Shown: positions 38,485 through 49,799, counted from the first letter of the stretch. The stretch is DNA of 64,000 bases from Streptomyces sp. NBC_01429 (GCF_036231945.1 NZ_CP109599.1:5979501-6043500), one strand, 5' to 3'. A program made the numbers and translations. The notes: generated by a model from the sequence alone, not told the origin.

Positions 38485-39189
38485 ATGAGTCGAGAAGTCA
38501 GAGGTACCCGTGGTGATGCCAACGGCGCCGACGATGTCACCGGCGAGCTGCGTCGGCTGATCGTCGAGGGCGTCTATCCGCCCGGCTGCCGGCTCGTCCA
38601 GGACGAGTTGGCCGACCGCTTCGGGGTGAGCCGGATCCCGCTGCGGGAGGCCATGCGTACCCTCGCCAGTGAGGGTCTGCTCCGTACGACACCGGGGCGC
38701 GGCACGTTCGTGACGGTGCTGGATCTGGACGAGATCGACGAGATCTACAACCTGCGCCGGCTGGTCGAGCCGAGCTTCGCCGAACATGTCACCGAACGGG
38801 TCTCGCGGCGCGACATCAGCCGGTTCGACGCCATGGCCAAGGAGATGGAGCGCGTCGCCGAGTCCGCCGCGGACTCCTGGTCGCGGACGAACCTCGCGTT
38901 CCACCTCGACATGTACCGGCTGTCCCGGCTGCCGCTGCGCTACGAGGTGATCTCGGGGATGTACCACCGGCTGGAGCCGTACTCGCGGTTCTACGTGCAC
39001 GGCACATCGGCGTACGAGCGGGTGCAGTGCGAACACGCCGCGATGGTCCAGGCGCTGGCCGACGGTGACGCCCGGGAGCTGGCCCGGCAGATAGTCGCGC
39101 ACATCGACGGCGGCCAGCACGGTCTGCACGCCGCCTGGGAGAACAGCAGCAACACGATTCACGCCTACTGGGCGGAGTCGGCCCGATGA
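38485..39189 (+). CDS. GntR family regulator (FCD type)
   Basis: A 234-residue regulator. The winged helix (about 14-75) includes GCRLVQDELADRFGVSRIPLREAMRTLASEGLL, the canonical GntR recognition helix; the C-terminal FCD ligand domain begins around IDEIYNLRRLVEPSFAEHV and includes FHLDMYRLSRLP and CEHAAMVQALADGD with metal-site type Asp/His residues. The ATG at 38485 is preferred over the GTG at 38461 because a -10 hexamer ends 6 nt upstream. Its stop overlaps pxpA (ATGA), so it is cotranscribed with, and presumably controls, the cassette. Confidence 0.9.
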   Translation: MSREVRGTRGDANGADDVTGELRRLIVEGVYPPGCRLVQDELADRFGVSRIPLREAMRTLASEGLLRTTPGRGTFVTVLDLDEIDEIYNLRRLVEPSFAEHVTERVSRRDISRFDAMAKEMERVAESAADSWSRTNLAFHLDMYRLSRLPLRYEVISGMYHRLEPYSRFYVHGTSAYERVQCEHAAMVQALADGDARELARQIVAHIDGGQHGLHAAWENSSNTIHAYWAESAR

Positions 39190-40007
39190 CCGCGCTCGCG
39201 ATCAACACGGATGTGGGCGAGGGGTTCGGGGTGTGGGGGCCCGCCGACGAGGGGGACCTGCTCGACCAGGTCACGGCCGCCAACGTCGCCTGTGGCTTCC
39301 ACGCGGGCGATCCCGACATCCTGCGCCGTACCTGCGAGGCGAGCGCCGCCCGGGGCGTGGCGATCGGCGCGCAGGTCTCCTACCGCGATCTGGCCGGCTT
39401 CGGACGGCGCTTCATCGATGTGCCGAAGAAGACGCTGGTCAATGAACTCCTCTACCAGATCGGCGCGTTGGAGGTCTTCGCGCGCCTGGCGGGCAGCCGG
39501 GTCAGCTATCTGAAGGCGCACGGCGCGCTGTACAACGCGGCGGCCCACCACGTGGGACACGCGGAGGCGATCGTCGAGGCGGTCACGCTGTACGACCGTG
39601 GGCTGCCGCTGCTCTGCCAGCCCCGTACGGTCGTGTGGGAGCGTGCGGTCGAGGCCGGCTGCCGGCCGCTGGCCGAGGCGTTCGCCGACCGGGGCTACAC
39701 GGACGAGGGGCTGCTCGTGCCCCGGTCGGCGCCGGGCGCCCTGGTCACCGATCCCGCCGAGGCGGCGCGGCGCGCGCTGCGGATGGCGCAGACGGGCACG
39801 GTCGTCTCGGTCAGTGGCCGGACCGTACGGATCGCCCCGGACGGCGGTGAGGTGGCGGCGCTGTGCGTGCACAGCGACACGCCCGGCGCTGTGGCCATCA
39901 CCGCCGCCGTACGGACGAGCCTGGCCTCGGCCGGTATCACGGTGAGCACGCCCGCCGGCCTCCTCGGCGCCGCTCCCGCCGCCGAGCGGCCGGAGGTACG
40001 GCCGTGA
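39186..40007 (+). CDS. pxpA: 5-oxoprolinase subunit PxpA (LamB/YcsF family)
   Basis: A 273-residue TIM-barrel protein. AINTDVGEGFG corresponds to the family NADLGE motif; ANVACGFHAGDPDILRRTCEAS, GAQVSYRDLAGFGRR and SYLKAHGALYN are diagnostic. With PxpB and PxpC it forms the ATP-dependent prokaryotic 5-oxoprolinase that opens pyroglutamate to glutamate. It overlaps the GntR stop and pxpB by 4 nt each. Length is slightly above the usual 250 because of an Ala/Pro-rich C-terminus. Confidence 0.93.
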   Translation: MTALAINTDVGEGFGVWGPADEGDLLDQVTAANVACGFHAGDPDILRRTCEASAARGVAIGAQVSYRDLAGFGRRFIDVPKKTLVNELLYQIGALEVFARLAGSRVSYLKAHGALYNAAAHHVGHAEAIVEAVTLYDRGLPLLCQPRTVVWERAVEAGCRPLAEAFADRGYTDEGLLVPRSAPGALVTDPAEAARRALRMAQTGTVVSVSGRTVRIAPDGGEVAALCVHSDTPGAVAITAAVRTSLASAGITVSTPAGLLGAAPAAERPEVRP

Positions 40008-40642
40008 CCCGCGCGGAGCCGGTCCTGCGGCGGGCGGGCGACCGGGGCTGGCTGATCGAGTGCGCCGGGGCGCGCCCCGCCGATGTGGCCACCGCGATCA
40101 GGGAGCGCCCCTGGGCGTCGGGGCTGCGGGACGTCGTACCCGCGGCGACGACCGTCCTGGTGGTGGCCGAGACGCTCGCCGGGATGGAGCCGCTCGCCGC
40201 CGAACTGCGCGCCGTGCTCGACGACGTCGGCTCCCGGCAGTCCCCGCCGGCCCCGGGGCGCACGGTCGTGATCCCGGTCCGGTACGAGGGCGTGGATCTG
40301 GCCGCGGTCGCCGAGCGCGTCGGTATGGCTCCGCGCGAGATCGCGCGGCTGCACACCGAGGCGGAGTATTCGGTCGGGTTCTTCGGCTTCGCCCCCGGAT
40401 TCGCGTATCTGGACGGCGTACCGGAGAGCCTGCGGCTGCCCAGGCTGTCCAGCCCGCGCCCCCGGGTGGCGGCCGGGGTGGTGGCGATCGCCGGGAACCA
40501 GACGGTCGTCTACCCCGGCGGGACCCCCGGGGGCTGGCACCAGATCGGCGTCACGGCGGAACGGCTGTGGGACGTGAACGCCGAGCCGCCCAACCGGCTG
40601 GCGGTCGGTGACCGGGTCGTGTTCGAGGCGGTCGCGTCATGA
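40004..40642 (+). CDS. pxpB: 5-oxoprolinase subunit PxpB (KipI family)
   Basis: A 212-residue cyclophilin-like-fold subunit. IPVRYEGVDLAAVAERVGM, EYSVGFFGFAPGFAYLDGVPESLRLPRLSSPRPRVAAGVVAIAGNQTVVYPGGTPGGWHQIG (parts) form the conserved allophanate-hydrolase subunit 1 block. The GTG at 40004 overlaps the pxpA stop (GTGA) and defines the start; the pxpC ATG overlaps its own stop. The B. subtilis homologue KipI was also described as an inhibitor of kinase KinA. Confidence 0.92.
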   Translation: MTRAEPVLRRAGDRGWLIECAGARPADVATAIRERPWASGLRDVVPAATTVLVVAETLAGMEPLAAELRAVLDDVGSRQSPPAPGRTVVIPVRYEGVDLAAVAERVGMAPREIARLHTEAEYSVGFFGFAPGFAYLDGVPESLRLPRLSSPRPRVAAGVVAIAGNQTVVYPGGTPGGWHQIGVTAERLWDVNAEPPNRLAVGDRVVFEAVAS

Positions 40643-41589
40643 CCACCGCACTCGGCGCCCGGCGCGGCCCGGCGGCGCCCGCGGGCACAGCGCCGGGGGA
40701 CGGCGCGGGGCGCGCGGCGGAGGTCACCGGCGCCGTACTGACCGTCGTCGGGGCGGGCGTCGCGACCAGCGTCCAGGACCTGGGCCGACCCGGCCTCGCC
40801 CATCTGGGCGTCCCGGCGTCCGGCCCCGCCGACCGGCGCAGCTTCCGCCTCGCCAACCGGCTGGCCGGCAACCCGGAGAACACCCCGGCCCTCGAAGCGA
40901 CCGTCGGCGGCCTGGCCGTGACCCTGTCGGAGTCCCGGTACGTGGCGATCACCGGGGCACCGGCTCCGGTGACGGTGGACGGCGTACCGGTGCGCGACGC
41001 GACGCTCGTGCGGCTGGGTGCCGGGTCCGTGCTGGCGATCGGGCGTCCTTGGGCGGGCTGCCGTACCTATCTGGCCGTCTGCGGCGGGATGGAGCCGGAG
41101 CGGGTGCTGGGGTCGGCCTCGCGCGACTCGCTCACCGGGCTCGGTCCCGAGCCCGTCCGGGCCGGGTCGCGGTACGGCCTCGGCCCCGCGCGACCCGTCC
41201 CCGGGGTTCCGCTGGAGCTGGCGTTCAGTGTCGTCCCCTGCTGGGGGCCGGTCACCGTCCGGTTCCGGTGGGGGCCGCGCCACGAGCTGTTCGGCGCCGC
41301 CGACCGGCACCGGCTGACCGGGGCGCCCTGGCGGGTCTCCGCCCAGTGCGACCGGGTGGGCGCGCGGCTGACGGGCACCGCGCTGTCCATCGGCTCGGTC
41401 GACCTGCCCAGTGAGGGAACCATGCGCGGTGCCATCCAGGTGCCGCCCTCGGGCGAGCCGATCGTGTTCCTCGCCGACCACCCGGTCACCGGCGGCTATC
41501 CCGTCATCGGGGTCGTCACCGACGCCGACATCGATCTCGTCGGCCAGGCCGTCCCCGGCGACGAACTGCGGCTCATGCCCATGCGGTGA
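40639..41589 (+). CDS. pxpC: 5-oxoprolinase subunit PxpC (KipA, biotin-dependent-carboxyltransferase-like)
   Basis: A 316-residue protein of the allophanate-hydrolase subunit 2 family. A roughly 30-residue Ala/Gly-rich N-terminus precedes LTVVGAGVATSVQDLGRPGLAHLGVPASGPADRRSFRLANRLAGN, the family signature (part). CRTYLAVCGGMEPERVLGSASRDS and the C-terminal GTMRGAIQVPPSGEPIVFLADHPVTGGYPVIGVV are also conserved. It partners PxpA and PxpB. It overlaps pxpB in ATGA, giving four tightly coupled genes. Confidence 0.92.
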   Translation: MTTALGARRGPAAPAGTAPGDGAGRAAEVTGAVLTVVGAGVATSVQDLGRPGLAHLGVPASGPADRRSFRLANRLAGNPENTPALEATVGGLAVTLSESRYVAITGAPAPVTVDGVPVRDATLVRLGAGSVLAIGRPWAGCRTYLAVCGGMEPERVLGSASRDSLTGLGPEPVRAGSRYGLGPARPVPGVPLELAFSVVPCWGPVTVRFRWGPRHELFGAADRHRLTGAPWRVSAQCDRVGARLTGTALSIGSVDLPSEGTMRGAIQVPPSGEPIVFLADHPVTGGYPVIGVVTDADIDLVGQAVPGDELRLMPMR

Positions 41590-41647
41590 GAGCCGGTACG
41601 CCGAGAGCCCGTACGGCAAGAGCCCGTACGCCGAGAGCCCGTGCCCG
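41588..41647 (+). repeat. Four 15-bp tandem repeats between pxpC and the VOC gene
   Basis: Units GAGAGCCGGTACGCC, GAGAGCCCGTACGGC, AAGAGCCCGTACGCC and GAGAGCCCGTGCCCG (41588-41647) follow the pxpC stop directly. The 15-bp period keeps frame and would read ESRYA, ESPYG, KSPYA, ESPCP in the frame of the VOC gene, but the VOC start has its own ribosome-binding site at 41724, so translation is doubtful. Confidence 0.9.
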
Positions 41648-41734
41648 GAGAGGAGGGCAGCAGCCGAACAGACCACGGCGCCCACGCCGTTCATTCCCCG
41701 CCGAACAGCACCGCAGTACCAGAAGGAGAGAACC

Positions 41735-42187
41735 ATGACCGACCAGCCCGCTTCCCTCGCCCCCTTCCACCTGGCCATCCCGGTCGACGACATCGACGCC
41801 GCCCGGCAGTTCTACGGCAAGGTGCTCGGCTTCAGCGAGGGCCGCTCCGACACGAAGTGGATCGACTGGAACTTCGGCGGCCACCAGGTCGTCACCCACC
41901 AGGTCGGCGACGGCCCGTCCGGGACACCGCGTGACGGCATCGCCGGGACCAACCCCGTCGACGGCCACCAGGTGCCGGTGCCGCACTTCGGGCTGGTGCT
42001 CCCGGTGCCGGAGTTCCAGGAACTCGCCGAGCGGCTCACCGCCGTCGACACGCAGTTCGTGATCGAGCCGTACGTCCGCTTCCAGGGCGAGCCGGGCGAG
42101 CAGTGGACGATGTTCTTCCTCGACCCGGCCGGCAACGCGATGGAGTTCAAGGCGTTCGCCGACATCAGCCAGCTCTTCGCCGTCTGA
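41735..42187 (+). CDS. VOC family (glyoxalase/dioxygenase superfamily) protein
   Basis: A 150-residue protein with paired beta-alpha-beta-beta-beta modules. FHLAIPVDDIDAARQFYGKVLGFSEGRSDTKWIDWNFGGHQVVTHQ (part) is module 1 with metal-ligand His12, and VPHFGLVLPVPEFQELAERL to FFLDPAGNAMEFKAF is module 2 with the Glu ligand. The reaction is unknown; in this cassette it could act on a chiral carboxylate such as an epimerase-like step, but that is a guess. AAGGAGAG precedes the ATG. Confidence 0.88.
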   Translation: MTDQPASLAPFHLAIPVDDIDAARQFYGKVLGFSEGRSDTKWIDWNFGGHQVVTHQVGDGPSGTPRDGIAGTNPVDGHQVPVPHFGLVLPVPEFQELAERLTAVDTQFVIEPYVRFQGEPGEQWTMFFLDPAGNAMEFKAFADISQLFAV

Positions 42188-42342
42188 ACCCGTCCACCAG
42201 TGACGACGGTCACCAGCAGGAGGACTGGTCCCGCTGATGGCCGTCGCGCGGGGGACCCCGCGCCGTACGGACCACAGAAGACAAGCCCGCACGACTGACA
42301 GCACATCCCGGCCACAGGACATGTCAGATCCGGAGGACACCC

Positions 42343-43704
42343 ATGAAGAGCCTACCAACGACGGTCGCCGACCCCGGAGAGACGGCGAGCGAACCGGCCT
42401 CCCCGGGCGCCGTCAACCCGCCGGCGCCCGCCGGGGCGGCGAGCGGCCGGCCGCGCAGGGCGGCTATGGCGGCCGCCGCCGGCACCGCCATCGAGTACTA
42501 CGAGTTCGGCGTCTACAGCTATCTCGCCGTCATCATCGGGCCGCACTTCTTCCCCGGCGACGACCCCACCGCCTCCCTGCTGGCCACGCTGGCGGTCTTC
42601 GGCAGCGCCTTCCTGATGCGGCCGCTGGGCGGCATCGTGCTCGGCAGGCTGGGCGACCGGGTCGGCCGAAAACCGGTACTGATCCTCACGGTGGTGGGGA
42701 TGGGCAGCGCCACCGCGGCCGTCGGACTGCTGCCCACGGCCGACACCATCGGGGTCGCCGCGCCGGTGGCGCTGCTGCTCGTCCGGCTCGCCCAAGGGTT
42801 CTTCGCGGGCGGGGAGGTCACCGGTTCCGCCACCTATCTGGCCGAGTCGGCCCCGCGCGGCAGGCGCGGATTCTTCGGGGCGTTCACCCCCGTCGGCGTC
42901 GCCCTCGGCGGCGGGACCGCCGCCCTGGTGGCCGGGATCACCACGACCGTACTGAACGAGCGTCAGCTCGACGCCTACGGCTGGCGCATCCCCTTCCTCC
43001 TCTCGCTGCCCCTGATCGCCCTCGCGCTGATCGCCCGCAACCGGCTGGAGGACTCCGAGACCTTCCTCGCGAAGAAGTCGGAGAAGGCCACGGCGAAGGC
43101 GCCGCTGACCGAGGTGCTCACCGAGCACCGCGCCGCCGTGCTCAAGGTGACCCTGCTGGCCATCGGGTCCAACTGCGGCTACTGGGTCGGGCTGATCTTC
43201 ATGAACATCTACCTGACCACCGATCTCGGCTACTCCACGTCCTCCACCTTCTGGATCATGGGCGGGATCAGCTTGTTCGTGGCCTGTCTCATGCCGGTCT
43301 GCGGCGGGCTCTCCGACCGGTGGGGCCGCAAGCGGCTGATCACCGTCGGCTTCGCCGGGTACGCGATCCTGGTCGTCCCCGCCATGCTCGTCATGGGGCT
43401 CGGCAGCTTCCCGCTGGCCGTCGCCGCCATGGTCGTGCTCGCCCTGCCGATGCCCATCGTCCAGTCGGTCACCTACCCGACCTACGCCGAGATGTTCCCG
43501 ACGAGGGTGCGCTACACGGGTCTCTCGTTCAGCTTCAACATCGGCACCATCATCGGCGGCGGGCTCAGCCCCTACCTCGCCACCTGGCTGATCGCCAGCA
43601 CCGGCAATCTGCTCGCCCCGGGCTTCCTGCTGATGGCGGCCTCGGTCATGGCGCTGCTCACGCTGCGCACCGTGAAGGAATCCAGCCGGGCGGAGCTGAT
43701 ATGA
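42343..43704 (+). CDS. MFS transporter, metabolite:H+ symporter type
   Basis: A 453-residue protein with 12 predicted membrane helices. GTAIEYYEFGVYSYLAVIIGPHFFP, LMRPLGGIVLGRLGDRVGRKPVL (loop 2-3 motif, part), LARLAQGFFAGGEVTGSATYLAE-like sequence (VRLAQGFFAGGEV) and the second-half LSDRWGRKRLI place it in the ProP/ShiA/KgtP group of carboxylate or betaine symporters. It probably imports the substrate of the cassette, plausibly 5-oxoproline or D-glutamate. The DUF1445 gene overlaps its stop (ATGA). A 155-bp gap separates it from the VOC gene. Confidence 0.9.
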   Translation: MKSLPTTVADPGETASEPASPGAVNPPAPAGAASGRPRRAAMAAAAGTAIEYYEFGVYSYLAVIIGPHFFPGDDPTASLLATLAVFGSAFLMRPLGGIVLGRLGDRVGRKPVLILTVVGMGSATAAVGLLPTADTIGVAAPVALLLVRLAQGFFAGGEVTGSATYLAESAPRGRRGFFGAFTPVGVALGGGTAALVAGITTTVLNERQLDAYGWRIPFLLSLPLIALALIARNRLEDSETFLAKKSEKATAKAPLTEVLTEHRAAVLKVTLLAIGSNCGYWVGLIFMNIYLTTDLGYSTSSTFWIMGGISLFVACLMPVCGGLSDRWGRKRLITVGFAGYAILVVPAMLVMGLGSFPLAVAAMVVLALPMPIVQSVTYPTYAEMFPTRVRYTGLSFSFNIGTIIGGGLSPYLATWLIASTGNLLAPGFLLMAASVMALLTLRTVKESSRAELI

Positions 43705-44504
43705 CGACCGGAACCGTCCCCGCCACTCCGGCCGAGCTGCGCCGCCTCGTGGCGGCCGGCCGGTGGACCGGGCCCACGGCCGGGCTGCTGGACGGCTACC
43801 AGCAGGCCAACCTCGTGATCGTCCCGAGGGACCTCGCGTACGACTTCCTGCTCTACTGCACCCGCAACCCCCAGCCCTGCCCGGTACTCGCCGTCACCGA
43901 GCCGGGCGATCCGACGGTACGGCTCGGCGCGACCACGGCCGATCTCCGTACCGAGCTGCCCCGCTACCGGGTCTGGCAGCACGGCGAACAGGTCGCCGAG
44001 CCCACCGACATCACGGCGTACTGGCGCGAGGACGCGGTCGGATTCCTGCTCGGGTGCAGTCATACCTTCGAGGGGCCGCTGCGCGCGGCGGGCGTCCCCG
44101 TCCGCTACGCCGAGGAGTCGGCGGCGCCGCCCGTCTACGTCACGACGCTGCCGACACGGCCCGCCGGACGGCTGTCCGGGCCCCTGGTGGTCAGCATGCG
44201 GGCGATCCCCGCCCGGCTGGTCCCGCGCGCCGTCGAGATCACGTCCCGGTACCCCGCCGGACACGGCGCGCCCGTGCACATCGGCGATCCGGCCGCGCTC
44301 GGCATCGCCGATCTCGACCGGCCGGACTTCGGCCCCTCGCCGGTCGTCGAACCGGGCGACGTGCCGGTCTTCTGGGCCTGCGGGGTCACCCCGCAGCTGG
44401 CGCTGCCCGCCGTACGGGCCGCCTACACGATCACGCACCATCCCGGCCACATGTTCGTCTTCGACCACACCGTCGACGCGGGGCCCGCCGGACTCCCCGG
44501 CTGA
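43701..44504 (+). CDS. DUF1445 protein (YcsI family, putative hydro-lyase / D-glutamate cyclase)
   Basis: A 267-residue protein. YQQANLVIVPRDLAYDFLLYCTRNPQPCPVL, AVGFLLGCSHTFEGPL, TLPTRPAGRLSGPLVVSMR and the C-terminal FWACGVTPQLALPAVRAAYTITHHPGHMFVFD are the family blocks (parts shown). Related proteins are proposed to interconvert D-glutamate and 5-oxo-D-proline. In B. subtilis the same family (ycsI) sits with ycsF, kipI and kipA, the homologues of pxpABC, which supports a joint pathway here. It overlaps the transporter stop by 4 nt and is followed at once by a terminator. Confidence 0.9.
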   Translation: MTTGTVPATPAELRRLVAAGRWTGPTAGLLDGYQQANLVIVPRDLAYDFLLYCTRNPQPCPVLAVTEPGDPTVRLGATTADLRTELPRYRVWQHGEQVAEPTDITAYWREDAVGFLLGCSHTFEGPLRAAGVPVRYAEESAAPPVYVTTLPTRPAGRLSGPLVVSMRAIPARLVPRAVEITSRYPAGHGAPVHIGDPAALGIADLDRPDFGPSPVVEPGDVPVFWACGVTPQLALPAVRAAYTITHHPGHMFVFDHTVDAGPAGLPG

Positions 44505-44540
44505 GCGCCGGGCGGGCCGGAGGTCCGGCCCGCCCGGCGC
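44505..44540 (+). terminator. Hairpin terminator between the DUF1445 gene and ileS
   Basis: Perfect 17-bp arms (44505-44521 and 44524-44540) with a 2-nt GG loop, starting directly after the TGA of the DUF1445 gene. ileS ends at 44565 on the other strand, so it may work for both. Confidence 0.8.
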
Positions 44541-44564
44541 CCGGGGCTGTGGTGCGCCAGGCCG

Positions 44565-47738
<3,174 letters not shown>

Positions 47739-47744
47739 GGGGTG

Positions 47745-47990
47745 CTTCCTCCGGCGGAACTGCGGCAATCTCCGTCGAAGGGACGAGAGCCTGCGCTCCC
47801 GCGGTACCACCCTCCTTGGCCCCGGACGAGGGTGTCGTCCGCGGCCCCCTCATTAGGGGTCGCGCTGCCGGTTCTACTCACCCGGGGTGACCCGGGCTTT
47901 CTTCCGGCGGCTCAGGGGTGATGCTCCGCTTCGCGCTCTGCCCCCGGGCTCGCACCGTCCCCGGGTCGCTCATGGCCGCGTACGACGCCG
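47745..47990 (-). promoter_or_regulatory. T-box riboswitch of ileS
   Basis: On the minus strand the leader carries AGGGTGGTACCGCGG (47813-47799), the T-box core, whose UGGU bulge can pair with the ACCA end of tRNA-Ile. An ATC (47922-47920, in GGAGCATCACCCC) is the likely isoleucine specifier. The ileS Shine-Dalgarno sequence GGAGGAA (47752-47746) follows and no U-run terminator is seen, so it fits the translational, short stem I class known for actinobacterial ileS. Uncharged tRNA-Ile should raise ileS translation. Confidence 0.93.
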
Positions 47991-48303
47991 CTTGTCCCCA
48001 TCCACGCCTTTTCGCTGCGGCCAGTGTACGGGGAGGGGCCGGGCGGGGCCGACCCGTTTTCCCGGGGAGCGCCGTACGGCCGAACGCGAGACCCGAACGG
48101 TTATACCGGCGCCGGCGGCCGCCCCGGCGCGCGTGGCGGCGGATTACCTGGCGAGGAGCTGGGCACAACGGATGGAGGCCCGTCTCGCAGCGTCGCGGGG
48201 AGGGCCTGACCGGCGGCGTGCCCCGTTGCCGCGGGGCTGGGGTCGATTTATCGTCCCAGCACGATTCGCGTGCGCGATCACCACATGTGAAGGGGCCGCG
48301 GCC

Positions 48304-49107
48304 ATGGTGGCGAAGAAGACGGCGGCCAGGAAGACGGCGGCCAGCGAAACAGCTGCCGCGAAGACGACGACGAAGACGAAGACGACCAAGAAGTCGGCCG
48401 CGAAGAAGACGGCGACCAAGGCGGCGGCCAAGAAGACGCCCGCCAAGAAGACGGCGGCGAGGAAGACCGCCGCCAAGAAGGCACCTGCGAAGAAGTCCGC
48501 GGCCAAGAAGGCGGCGCCCGCCCGGGCGGCCTCCGGCTCGACCGCGAAGAAGGCCGCGTCCGCGGCCGACCGGGCGGCCGAGGCCGCTGAACAGACGGGA
48601 GCCAAGACGGTGGCAGCCAAGAAGACCGCGGGCAGGGGTACGGCGGCCGGAGCGGGCGGGGCGGGGGTGGCGACCGCCGTCACCACGGCGCCCGGCACCC
48701 CCACGCCCCCGGACGGGCTGGCGGTACGGCCGGGGGAGGATCCGTGGACACCACGGGAGGTCGCGGAGGCCCGCTCCGAGCTGGAGAGCGAGACCGCCCG
48801 ACTCCAGGCCGAGATCACCACCTCAGAGACCTCGCTCGCCGGGCTGATGCGGGACTCCGGGGACGGCGCGGGCGACGACGACGCGGACACCGGTACGAAG
48901 AACATCACGCGCGAGCACGAGATGTCCCTCGCCGCCAACGCCCGCGAGATGCTGGAGCAGACCGAGCGGGCGCTGCTGCGGCTCGACGCGGGGACGTACG
49001 GGCTCTGCGAGATCTGCGGCAAGCCCATCGGCAAGGCGCGCATGCAGGCCTTCCCGCGGGCGACCCTCTGTGTGGAGGACAAGCAGAAGCAGGAACGCCG
49101 AGGCTGA
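48304..49107 (+). CDS. DksA/TraR-type zinc-finger protein with histone-H1-like N-terminal arm
   Basis: A 267-residue protein in two parts. Residues 1-85 are Lys/Ala/Thr-rich AAKKT-type repeats as in histone H1 C-termini, implying DNA or RNA binding. After an Ala/Gly/Pro linker, residues 140-267 form a coiled coil (REVAEARSELESETARLQAEI) and a TraR/DksA finger (YGLCEICGKPIGKARMQAFPRATLCVEDKQ). The finger has C-x2-C and one more Cys; the fourth Cys is replaced (CVED), so zinc binding may be altered. It is divergent from ileS and separated by 565 bp, including the T-box leader. Confidence 0.88.
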   Translation: MVAKKTAARKTAASETAAAKTTTKTKTTKKSAAKKTATKAAAKKTPAKKTAARKTAAKKAPAKKSAAKKAAPARAASGSTAKKAASAADRAAEAAEQTGAKTVAAKKTAGRGTAAGAGGAGVATAVTTAPGTPTPPDGLAVRPGEDPWTPREVAEARSELESETARLQAEITTSETSLAGLMRDSGDGAGDDDADTGTKNITREHEMSLAANAREMLEQTERALLRLDAGTYGLCEICGKPIGKARMQAFPRATLCVEDKQKQERRG

Positions 49108-49185
49108 CGTCGTACGTCGTACCTGTGTGCCCCATCCGTGTGCCGTACCCTCGTCCTCAGTCGGCACCTAGGTTTGAGGATTCAC

Positions 49186-49746
49186 GTGGCAGAGGCGGAG
49201 CGGGTCATCGGTACGCCGGATGTGGACGACGAGGCGGCGGCTCCTGAGGAGCGGCCCCAGGGGAAGCGCAGGGTGGTCGCGCTCTTCACCGTCGCCGTCG
49301 TGGCGTACCTGCTGGACCTCGGCAGCAAGATGCTCGTGGTGGCCAAGCTGGAGCACCACGAGCCGATCCGGGTGATCGGTGATCTGCTCCAGTTCAACGC
49401 GATCAGGAACGCGGGAGCCGCCTTCGGGATCGGTGAGGCGTTCACGGTGATCTTCACGATCATCGCGGCGGGCGTCATCGTGGTGATCGCCCGGCTGGCC
49501 CGCAAGCTCTACAGCCTGCCCTGGGCCATCGCGCTGGGGCTGCTGCTCGGCGGCGCGCTCGGCAACCTCACCGACCGGATCTTCCGCTCGCCCGGCGTCT
49601 TCCGGGGCGCGGTCGTGGACTTCATCGCGCCCGCCCACTTCGCCGTCTTCAACCTCGCGGACTCCGCGATCGTCTGCGGCGGCATCCTGATCGTGCTGCT
49701 CTCCTTCCGGGGGCTCGACCCCGACGGGACCGTCCACAAGGACTGA
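49186..49746 (+). CDS. lspA: Lipoprotein signal peptidase LspA
   Basis: A 186-residue inner-membrane aspartyl protease cleaving prolipoproteins. After an acidic cytoplasmic arm of about 30 residues come four helices; FNAIRNAGAAFG is conserved block II, and the catalytic aspartates lie in GNLTDRIF (first Asp) and FNLADSAIVCGG (second Asp). The GTG at 49186 follows GAGGA. The arm is longer than in Gram-negative enzymes, as usual in actinomycetes. rluD follows after 53 bp. Confidence 0.95.
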   Translation: MAEAERVIGTPDVDDEAAAPEERPQGKRRVVALFTVAVVAYLLDLGSKMLVVAKLEHHEPIRVIGDLLQFNAIRNAGAAFGIGEAFTVIFTIIAAGVIVVIARLARKLYSLPWAIALGLLLGGALGNLTDRIFRSPGVFRGAVVDFIAPAHFAVFNLADSAIVCGGILIVLLSFRGLDPDGTVHKD

Positions 49747-49799
49747 GGGTCCGAGGGCGCGCGGTTCGGCACTTTGTCGCTACAAGGCATACTCGACAG

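Noticed and set aside
39863..40003. Upstream extension of PxpB by 47 residues
   Set aside because: It lies inside pxpA in another frame and is Arg-rich; the GTGA overlap gives a clear start.
41588..41647. CRISPR-like repeat
   Set aside because: Contiguous 15-bp tandem units without spacers and no cas genes.
48304..48560. Simple repeat DNA in the AAGAAG/GCC-rich stretch
   Set aside because: It is coding: it keeps frame and encodes the Lys/Ala arm of the DksA-like protein.
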